From Protea cynaroides (taxonomy: Eukaryota; Streptophyta; Magnoliopsida; Proteales; Proteaceae), in contig CM053270.1 of the NCBI GenBank assembly GCA_028583415.1, forward strand, positions 5,464,342 to 5,528,341: DNA of 64,000 nucleotides, in the 5' to 3' direction. The notes below the pieces were generated by a model. That model was not told the origin of the DNA, searched no databases, and saw only the letters and a list, made by a program, of their open reading frames with translations. Of the stretch, positions 55,669-64,000 are shown one piece after another (position 1 is the stretch's first letter; every line of letters begins with the position of its first letter). Position numbers and translations under genes: made by a program.

Positions 55669-56890
55669 TACAGTTTTTGTTTATTGAGTCCAACACCATG
55701 AATGATTCTATGTTTATATGAATGTAATGTGCATATCACATGTCATCCACTATTCCTGTTATTACTGTTAATGCATATTTAATTTTGTTTATTTATAGCA
55801 TGATGATGATGATGATGATGATGCTAGGAATAGGCATGTGAATGTATGTGTGTGGTTAGTGTACTTGATGCGAGTGGAGCATCAGGGGGAGGACGTGACA
55901 CTGTGGTTCATCCTGGTCACCAGACTCTAGCTTTATCTCTACTCAAGTCTTTTCCACTAACATCGTCTTATCGCCATTACCTTAGCAGAACTATTACGTC
56001 ATAGGGCATCAGGGGAGGTGGTCTCAGACCGTGCAGTCTCTGACTCTGTCGGGGGGCCTTAGCTTTATCTCTATGGACGTATTGATGGATGTTGGGGTGA
56101 GGCCTTGGATACACTGTTTGACATTAGGATTGGTTAGTTGTGAGCCCAGTTTACAAGCCCTGGCCAATAGGGGCTTACGTGTTGGTATGGGTAGGGCATC
56201 AGGGGAAGTGTGATGCAGTGCGGTCCTAAGCACTTTAGCTCTATCCCTATTCCATGGTGGGTGCATGTGGGGGTGACAATGGTGTTTGATCCAATGGGCA
56301 GTTCCACACATTCGTGTATAGAGGTGCAGCGGCCACCTATCCTTTCTATTACACATTGCAAACTTATGAACCAGACCATAGATATGAATTGAATGCATGC
56401 ATATGTTTATTGCATTGTTTTGTTTGCTCACTGAGCCATGATGTGTGCTCACTCTTTTGACGTCGAATATTTTTAGTTGATGATGCAGGTACAACTGTGG
56501 AAGACTATATGAATGCTCCTATGTACGGACATGCGATGGCGATGGATGCAGATGTTATGATGGAGTCGCATGATTCGTCATGCGAGTGCAACTCATGCGT
56601 TTTCGATTAGATTTTGTTTAAGTTATACAGACGATGTAATTGATTAAATTATTTTAATTTATGTCTTAGTTCTTTTGAAGATAATTGGATAATTTATTTA
56701 TGATATCATCTTTAGACTCTTAGTTCATTTAATATTAAAGACTTCCACTATCGTGTATTTATTCTGATTTTTGTTGTGAATGTGTATGGTTTAAGCAAAT
56801 GGACAAAGCCTATTAGAGATCCTGGTTGAACCGTTGGTTTATTGATGGTTCATCACATCGTTCTGAATAGTGCAGAATTGGGGTGTGACA
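55669..56890 (+). repeat. 3' LTR remnant of element 2
   Basis: From about 55669 it matches the 5' LTR from about 51446 to its end, finishing GGGGTGTGACA. The first 1.17 kb of the LTR is absent. A longer (GAT)n run lies near 55801-55824. Confidence 0.93.
56476..56610 (+). CDS. Conserved LTR mini-ORF, copy in element 2 3' LTR
   Basis: Forty-four open codons after ATATTTTTAG: DDAGTTVEDYMNAPMYG, then SHDSSCECNSCVFD and TAG. Unlike the 5' LTR copy it is uninterrupted. Confidence 0.5.
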   Translation, partial: VDDAGTTVEDYMNAPMYGHAMAMDADVMMESHDSSCECNSCVFD

Positions 56891-57410
56891 TCACCAAGAT
56901 CGCGGCCACGACACCAACTCATGCAGACATTTAAAGGGCCTGGTTGAAGATTTGATCCAGCACGGGCAATAGACTGAGTTTGTAGGACCAAGACCAGCAC
57001 CACCCCCTCCGCCTACACCAACGGTGGTGCTTCCACAGCCTCCCCTCATGAGGGCCCCGGGGAGGAGGGAGAGGGTCGAGCATAGGCTTCTAGAACCCCC
57101 AAGGTTGCCCCCAAGGGGGTTAATGGGCCAGGTTGATCTATGCTTAGAAGGTCGACAAGGGATGATGAAAGAGTACCCTGCCCGGTAGGTTCAAAACGTT
57201 CGCGAAGAGAGCCCCCCGAGGAGGTTATTGGGAAAGACAGGCCTAGAACAAGATTTGGGGCTGAGAGATGATGAGTATGTGACATTGAGCCATCTAGAGT
57301 GTATGGCAGTGACTGTCTAGCTGGAGCATATGCTACGCAAAGTAATCCTGATTGTGGTAGAGCCTGTGGAGGAATAATCAACTAAAGAAAAGCAAGTCCA
57401 AAAAGGAATA
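56891..57410 (+). pseudogene. gag: Gag C-terminus and gag-pol spacer of element 6
   Basis: It resumes with QDRGHDTNSCRHLKGLVEDL, then a Pro-rich linker (PRPAPPPPPTPT) and RRERVEHRLLEPPRLPPRG, broken by several TAG codons. It leads to the protease region without a clear boundary. Confidence 0.7.
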
Positions 57411-57416
57411 GAAGAC

Positions 57417-60400
57417 ATGGGGGGGGGGTCTTCCTCCAAAAAAGTCAGGTATGAAGGGTATATTTATTTTGGTGATGATGACCTTATTGATGTTGTTACC
57501 CCTCACGAAGACCCCCTCATTATCAAGATGGCCATTGGAGAGGAGTGGGAAGTAAGTAGTAAATTGGTCGGCACTAGTAGTGCTTGTAAGATCCTCTACT
57601 ACGACACCTACCAGAGATTGGGCTACAAGGATGAACAATTAAGACCCATTAGATATTCTCTTTTGGGGTTTAATGGTGAGGGAGTACGGGTAAAGGGAGC
57701 GATTTAAATCGATACTCTCTTGGGGACTTATCCAGCGCGAGTCAGTATCAATATGAAGTACATAGTGGTAGACACCTTGTCGAGCCACAACGGTATCCTT
57801 GGTAGGATTGGTCTTAACAAGCTACGGGCTTATCTGTCAACTTATTACCTGCTTATGAAATTTCCCACTGAATGGGGGGTAGGATGTTGCAAGGCTAACT
57901 AGTCAGCATCAAAAAGGTGTCATGCAGCTTCCCTTGCTGCCATCGAGGAAGATCAACCTGTTTAAGTAATCCAGCTAGATGAATATCATGATGATTTTTT
58001 GGTAGAACGGACCACTCCAGTCGAAGACCTCATTCCGGTGCATTTTAATGATGACCATCCGGAAAAGACATTCTTCATTGGCTCGGCCCTCCCAGAAGAT
58101 CAAAGACGAGAACTCATAGAGTTTCTAAAGGTGAACTCTAACATTTTTGCTCCTGAAGACATGCCCGGGATTCTACGTTCGACCATGGAGCATTATTTGA
58201 AGATAGATCCTCACCAACGCCCTATCCGACAAAAGAAAAGAGCTATTTCAGTAGAGAAGCAACTGATCATAGATCGAGAGGTCAAAAAGTTGTTGAAAGC
58301 TAGATTTATCCGAGAAGTGTATTATTCAGACTGGTTGGCCAATGTTGTACTAGTGCCTAAGTCTGATGACAGCTGGCGTGTATGCATCGATTTTACTGAT
58401 CTTAATAAAACATGCCCAAAAGATTCCTACCCCCTACCTCAAATAGATTAGCTCATCGATGCCACTGCAAGGCATGAGCTGCTATCCTTTCTGGATGCAT
58501 ATTCAAGGTATAATGAAATAATGACGGCCAAAGAAAATGAGGAGAATACAGCCTTCATCACCAGCAAGGGCATCTACTATTACATAGTAATGTCATTTGG
58601 ACTTAAAAATGCAGGGGCGACGTACTAGGGGCTCATTAACAAGGTATTTGAATGACAGATTGGTCAGACCATGGAGGTGTATGTGGATGACTTCCTGGTC
58701 AAGACAGCCCGTGCACCAGATCACCTGACGGACCTCAAAGAAGTCTTCGACGTGGTACGGAAAAATTCCATGCATCTCAATCCCTCAAAATGTGCTTTTG
58801 GAGTACAGTCTCACAAGTTCTTGGGGTTCATGGTATCCCAAAGGGGGAATGAAGCCAATCCCACGAAGATTGAGGTGATCCAAAATATAAAATATCCAAC
58901 TACACTAAAGCAAGTACAAGTGCTTACAAGACGAATTACTGCTCTCGGACGATTCATGTCCAGGTCTGCTGATAGGTGTCTCCCATTCTTCAAGATTCTT
59001 AAGGGATCCAAGACTTTCGAGTGGATGACCGAGTGTGAGGAAGCGTTTCACGGTCTTAAGAGATAACTATCTTCACCTCCGTTGCTGGTGAAGCCTGAGA
59101 CAAGAGATATGTTACTGCTCTACTTGGCGGTCTCACCATGTGCAGTTAGTGATGTATTAATCAAGGAGGTTGGCAAGGTACAACACCCTATTTACTATGC
59201 CAATAAGGTCTTATTAGATGCCGAGACCAGGTACCTGTCTATCGAGAAGTTGGCCCTAGCCGTGGTGGTTTCTGTCTGAAAACTACGGCCATACTTTCAG
59301 TCTCACTCCATCACTATACTGATAGATTGACCCCTGAATAAATTCCTCTCTAGAGAAGATGTATTAGGGTGTATGATCAATTGGGCCGTTAAACTAGGAG
59401 AATTTGACCTCAAGTTTCAGCCACAAACCACCACCAAGGCACAAGCCTTGGCGGATTTCTTGATTGAATGTACCCTTTCAAGGGGTGAAGAAGAAGGGTC
59501 GAATGCAGAACGAGTGATTGAAGAAGCTAAGGTCAAAATCTTTCTCAGACCTGAAGAACCTTCCTTGGTCATGTACATAGATGGAGCTTCCAACAAGGAT
59601 GATGCTGGAGCAGGTCTTGTCCTCATTAGCCCCGAAGGGTTTAAGGTACTGACATCCGTACACTTTGGCTTCTCAACAACGAATAATCTGGAGGAGTATG
59701 AAGCCTTGGTGGCTGGGCTTAGACTGGCTAGAAAACTAGGGGTTACTGGTTTGTTGGTGCATGGGGATTCCCAAGTGGTCGTGTGACAGGTTACAGGGAT
59801 TTATGAAGACTGACAGGACCATCTCGCTAAGTACTTGGCCATCGTAAAATGGCTGATTGAACCTCTAGAGAAGTTCGCAATGGTCAGCACACCTCTTGAA
59901 CAAAATATTGAAGGTGATGCCCTCTCACACCTGGGGTCCAGCGATTTAAGGAGCTTTTATGTACCGGTGTGTAGAGCACCTATTGGGTCCTACCATCGAC
60001 CCAGTGGCAGAAGTCTTGCTCATAGACGTCGAACCCTGTTGGATGGATCCCTTGCTCACTCATCTATGAACAACGTCCTGCCAGAAGACAAGAAGGAAGT
60101 TCAACGCATTCAGACTCAGGCGGGGTCGTATGTCATTCATGATGAGGTACTCTATAAGAAATCTCATACCTTTCCTTACTTCGTTGTGTTCCACGCTCGA
60201 AGGCCGAGTATATCATGGTGGAGGTTCATGAGGGAATATAGGGAGCCCACCAATGTGGGCGCATCATGTGTTTTAAGATCATTCAAATGGGTTATCATTG
60301 GCCCCATATGATGAACTATTGTGAAAGGTATGCCAAAACTTGTGAAGTGTGTCAGAAGCATGCTCCCATGTCTCATCGCCCGCGCAGTCAATTGCAACCT

Positions 60401-61269
60401 ATCCCTTCATCCATTCCCTTCGCAGTCTGGGGTATGGATATTCTGGGACCCTTCCCACAGGTAAAGGGGCAACTTCAATATATCTTGGTGGCAATTGATT
60501 ACTTCACCAAGTAGATCAAGGTAAAGGCGATGGTAAGGGTCATCACATATAAAGCTAAGGAATTATTCAGACTTGATGTCCTTTATAGATACGAGATCCC
60601 ACAAGTGTTGGTTACCGACAATGGTCTCCAATTCTCAAACCGAGTCTTCTGTGAATTTTGCCTCGATCACCGAATTGGGCATAGATTTACGTCGGTGGCG
60701 CACCTCGAAACTAATGGACAAACAAAAATCACTAACTGCACACTACTGCATGGCCTAGCACGACGCGTGGAAGAAAAGAGACAAGCATGGGCTCAAGAGT
60801 TACCCAGTGTGGTATGGTCATATCGGACCACCCAAAGAACAGCCACAGGAGCCACCCCTTTCAAGTTGGCGTTTGGTTCCGAAGCTGTTAACCTAGTCAA
60901 AATAGTGGAAAAAAGTTACAAAGTGTTGAACTTTAAGGAGGATACTAACAAAGACGTCTTCCTGATGGATCTGGACCTTCTGGAAGATGTTCATGAGACT
61001 GCTCAACTGCATATAGTAGCGTACCAACAAAAAACCACCAAGTATTATAATTCTATGGTCAAGGATAATTTGTTCCAAGTGGGTGACTTGGTTTTACGAT
61101 CGACGACTGTCACCACTCCTACTCAGTAGGGCAAGCAAACTCTAAATTGGAAGGAGTTATACCGGGTTATGAAATCTACTAGACCGAGGTCGTATCACTT
61201 GGAAACGATAGATGGGTCGGCCATACCACACACTTGGCACTCCAAGAACCTCCAAAGATACTATGTGTA
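57417..61269 (+). pseudogene. pol: Pol of element 6: protease, RT, RNase H, second RNase H, integrase
   Basis: The frame holds from 57417 to about 60250 apart from stops, then shifts once. The protease site reads LVGTSSACKI where relatives have LVDTGSS, so the catalytic Asp is lost. RT: CIDFTDLNKTCPKDSYPL and VYVDDFLVKT (about 58674). First RNase H near 59080-59370, second near 59570 (MYIDGASNKDDAGAGL, EEYEALVAGL, GDSQVVV). Integrase: CEVCQKHAP, WGMDILGP and VTDNG, but NGQTKITN has Lys in place of the catalytic Glu. The C-terminus ends HTWHSKNLQRYYV at 61269. Many stops, mostly TAG and TGA, confirm a dead copy. Confidence 0.9.
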
Positions 61270-61332
61270 AGGCTCATTTTCTATTTATTTAATGGAACCT
61301 TTATTTACACTCTTTCCTTTCTACCCCCTAGT

Positions 61333-61818
61333 CTCGAAAAAGAGATAAGGCCTACGGGTCTTGAAAAAGAGATAAGGCCTACAGGTCTTGAAAAAGAGAT
61401 AAGGCCTACGGGTCTCGAAAAAGAGATAAGGCCTACGGGTCTCGAAAAAGAGATAAGGCCTACAGGTCTCAAAAAAGAGGTAAGGCCTACAGGTCTAGAA
61501 AAAGAGATAAGGCTTATGGGTCTCGAAAAAGAGATAAGGCCTACGGGTCTCAAAAAAGAGATAAGGCCTATGGGTTTCGAAAAAGAGATAAGGCCTACAG
61601 GTCTCAAAAAAGAGATAAGGCCTACAGGTCTCGAAAAAGAGGTAAGACCTACGGGTCTTGAAAAAGAGGTAAGGCCTACGGGTCTCAAAAAAGAGATAAC
61701 GCTTATGGGTCTCGAAAAAGAGATAAGGCCTACGGGTCTCGAAAAAGAGATAAGGCCTACAGGTCTCGAAAAAGAGATAAGACCGATGGGTCTCGAAAAT
61801 ATGATACGGCCTAGGGTT
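61333..61818 (+). repeat. 27-bp tandem repeat, about 18 copies
   Basis: The unit is CTCGAAAAAGAGATAAGGCC followed by TACGGGT. Because 27 is divisible by 3 the array is open on both strands (nine-residue units LEKEIRPTG on the plus strand). It has no spacers, so it is not a CRISPR array. It lies between pol and the antisense gene. Confidence 0.95.
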
Positions 61819-61842
61819 TCCCCGTGGGAAGGGGAACTCTAA

Positions 61843-62269
61843 GTCTCAGTAAGTAGATGACCTCAATCGGGGGCTAAGTCCATCGACTTGAGGGATAGTC
61901 ATTGACTTCAGTTCAAATTCCAAAGATCTACTGCTTTGGTCTTAAATGATTGGTAAAGCACAATCCTATAACGCCAGGAGGCGTGGGGTACTTAGTAGAA
62001 AAGAAATACGAAAAGCCAAAAAGATAATGTATTGAACATTACAAGTATATTGAGCATTAAAAAAAAAAGAAAAAGAAGAAGAAGTGTATAGTTATAGATA
62101 TATCCTTACAAAAATAAAAAAGATAAGACTTGTGGCTAGCTTATGGGTGCGCTCATTCGGTCAGAGGCACTTCTGTTGAAGGAGTGCCAAAGGAGGTCGT
62201 ACGGGTGGTTTCTTCTGTCGTACCAGGGGTTCCTTCTGAAGGAAGAGATGAGGGATCTTCGAAAGCTGT
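61843..62269. other. Spacer between repeat array and antisense gene of element 6
   Basis: An A-rich region near 62060-62125 is the only notable feature. The opening part could be the 3' untranslated region of the antisense gene. Confidence 0.4.
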
Positions 62270-64000
62270 TTACGGGGTATCTAGCGGAGGAATAATAAAG
62301 AGCGGAGCTACCTCTTGAGGAGAAGGCACCACCACCAAGTCAGTATTAGAGGCCGTCGGAGGAGGGAGACTCGAAGGTTGACTAAGCTTGTCCCGAATCA
62401 CTTGACTCATGAAGGGGATGCAAGAAAAATCGAAGGCCGGAAGGTGAGTGGACATCTGTGAGTGAACGATAAGAAGAGCTTCCCTGATAGCTCGAGCTCT
62501 CTCTTTCCTGAAGAGGCCCTCCATGTCATCAGATTCCAGCAATGCTCTCAGAGTCTTCTCCTTATCTTGTGTTAAATATGCACGGGCTTGAGCTAGTTCT
62601 TCGGTCATACGGGTCATGGAAGACTGCGTGTCGATACTTTGATCCTTCATGATGGCTATCTCCCCTTTAAGGGCTTCCTCCCTGGTTAAAGTATGGGTCA
62701 ACTCGACCTGCAATTTGTCATTCTCGGTCGATAAATTGGCCTTCTCCGCTACTAGTTCATCACGGGCCCCCTGGAGATCTCTGACCTCCTGTTCCAGTTG
62801 ATTATTGAGGTCGATGGTTACTTTAAGTTGGTCCGACATGACCCCATTCGATAGGCGCACTTCAGCTAATTCCTTCTGAGCAGCTTCGAAGACTTTGGCA
62901 CGGGTGGTGAAGTGCTCATCAAATCTCCTATACCGGGTCTTTTCGTTCGGCCAGCCACCTCCGGTTTAGTTCCAAGGACGCTTCGGTGGAGAGCCATTTT
63001 ATGTTGAGTTCCTTGGCCCCATCATCTGCCTCCTTGGCTCGTTCCTCTGCCTCTGTGACGTGGGTTTCAGCATCACCTCTCTCCTATTCGACCACTCCCA
63101 GCTCAGAAAAAAGATTATCTTTCTCTTCTTTTCAGCTTTCCTCGGCTTCAGATGGGTTGTGATGGTGGCTCTCGATCGCAGAAGGCTTGGTCGCACTCTG
63201 CTAGGGCGGTCGAAAGAAGCTCGTTACTTTGCTGAGCAGAAGCATGCACCTATTTCAGCTTGTGTATCGAACTCACCAGCATCTTATGGTAGTAGTTTAT
63301 TTTTCACATTATCTACAAATCATGACAAAAGAATAAGGAGATATCAGATGTGGTCCTACCGAAAAGAGAGAAAAGAAAAGGAAAGAAAACCTAATAAGTA
63401 CAAAAAAAGTACTCACCTGGTATAAAGCCACGCATTGGCCCTGATTGATGTTCTCAAGTTGGGCTTGCCTGATGAAGTCTACGTCGGTGGATAGGCAAGC
63501 ATGGTGAACAATCTCCTGAGCTGTCGAGCCGTTAAATAGCCCCGTGTCTGTCGGAAGGACCTTCCAAGGTGGAGTGAATGACGTAGGCTCAGCGGCGAAA
63601 CTAGAGCTGGCGGCAGAGAGAGTAGAACCGACAACCAAGGGCGTGGAGGAGCTCATAAGGGGGGTTGAAGCGGGACCTTGGATCATGGCAGAAGGTGAAA
63701 TGGTAGGGCCTTTGTCTCTGGTACTTCCCTCGGTAGGTAGGCTGGAGGGTGAAGATTGCACTGGCATGAAGGAGGTGGTGATCTATGGAAAAGTGGAGGG
63801 GGCTTGTGGAGGTAAATCTTCGGAAGGGGTCGAAATGAGGTCACTACGGTTGAATCGGTAGGGATGGATGGTAAACCTATGGGTGCTACAGGGAAGGCCC
63901 TCAGGCTCGAGTCCTGTGGTATTGCTGCTGCTGTAATGCTTGTCGAAGCCTGTGCTGAACCAAGAAGAGAACCGACGGCGAGGCTTGCTTCTGTAGTACT
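62270..64000 (-). pseudogene. Antisense gene of element 6 (Tat aORF), C-terminal part
   Basis: Read leftwards from the window end, 63767-63424 encodes a Ser/Thr/Pro-rich segment and VHHACLSTDVDFIRQAQLEN. A donor-like CAG|GTGAGT at about 63418 opens a T-rich candidate intron. A broken coiled-coil region follows (LAECDQAF near 63190), then 62860-62270 is a clear coiled coil (LNNQLEQEVRDLQGARDELV) with a Pro-rich end. The layout matches the antisense genes of elements 3 and 5. The domain-bearing N-terminus would lie beyond the window. Confidence 0.65.

Larger units (their letters stand above)
50276..56890 (+). mobile_element. Element 2: chromovirus with pol and part of 3' LTR deleted, TSD TCACC
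   Basis: A 2378-bp 5' LTR, primer site, antisense ORF and gag are followed directly by the last 1.2 kb of the LTR. TCACC flanks both sides (50271-50275 and 56891-56895). The deletion runs from the gag-pol intron-like segment to about 1.17 kb into the 3' LTR. It belongs to the same clade as element 1 but is a different subfamily. Confidence 0.95.
49861..64000 (+). mobile_element. Element 6: degraded Tat element, 5'-truncated, split by element 2, runs off window
   Basis: Gag pieces at 49861-50275 and 56891-57410, pol at 57417-61269, a 27-bp repeat array and an antisense gene (62270 onward) follow the Tat order. No 5' LTR or primer site is seen before 49861, so the 5' end is lost. The 3' LTR would lie beyond the window. 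Element 2 interrupts gag with a TCACC duplication. Confidence 0.88.

Noticed and set aside
61333..61818. CRISPR array
   Set aside because: Repeats are directly adjacent with no spacers, in a plant retrotransposon.
61234..61842. A 202-codon frame of LEKEIRPTG units as a protein
   Set aside because: It only reflects a 27-bp tandem repeat with period divisible by three; the reverse strand is open as well.
1..64000. Single-copy host genes, tRNA or rRNA genes
   Set aside because: Every long coding stretch is assignable to a retroelement, and no tRNA-like or rRNA-like sequence was recognised; a covariance-model scan was not possible here.

Overview
The window looks like heterochromatic or intergenic DNA from a flowering plant nuclear genome. 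I found no convincing single-copy host gene, rRNA, tRNA or CRISPR array. Nearly everything is LTR retrotransposon of the Ty3/gypsy superfamily, in two lineages. The first is Tekay/Del-like chromoviruses: LTRs of about 2.3 kb running from TGTAAGACC to GTGTGACA, an initiator-Met-tRNA primer site, and a chromodomain-like integrase tail. The second is Tat-like elements: LTRs of 0.45-0.75 kb, a TGGCGCCCACCG-type primer site, a second RNase H, and an antisense gene downstream of pol. A short mitochondrial cox1 fragment also points to a plant. The species cannot be named from the sequence.

Layout. 1-11830: a chromovirus (element 1) cut by the window start. It has an antisense ORF before gag, gag and pol separated by a 68-nt intron-like segment, and a complete 3' LTR. 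It appears to sit inside an older LTR (11831-13834), which sits inside another (13835-14162). 14163-14665: a unique stretch with the cox1 fragment. 14666-16999: a solo LTR with target duplication ATTTC. 17005-18865: unrecognised DNA, probably ending in an old Tat LTR. 18866-30756: Tat element 3 (plus strand, duplication GTCAG). 32052-42059: Tat element 5 (minus strand, duplication ACAAC), which has lost RNase H and most of integrase but keeps a spliced-looking antisense gene. 42065-44005: a relic Tat antisense gene. 44103-48967: element 4, a deletion derivative filled with minisatellites. 49861 to the end: Tat element 6, interrupted in gag by chromovirus element 2 (50276-56890, duplication TCACC).

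Three observations stand out. (1) All the chromovirus-type LTRs, from at least four diverged subfamilies, hold a short ORF near their 3' end. It has 44 codons without indels in all six full copies and ends in a CxCxxC motif. Between subfamilies many of the differences fall at synonymous third positions, and the ORF follows a conserved splice-acceptor-like TTTTAG. (2) Element 1 has GT...AG segments in its leader and between gag and pol; removing the latter puts the gag tail and the protease in one frame. (3) Both chromoviruses carry a conserved antisense ORF between primer site and gag, and the Tat elements carry intron-containing antisense genes with their own TATA boxes.

All elements carry nonsense codons, mostly TAG and TGA, so the copies are silenced and decaying. 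Identities were judged by eye and no database was searched.
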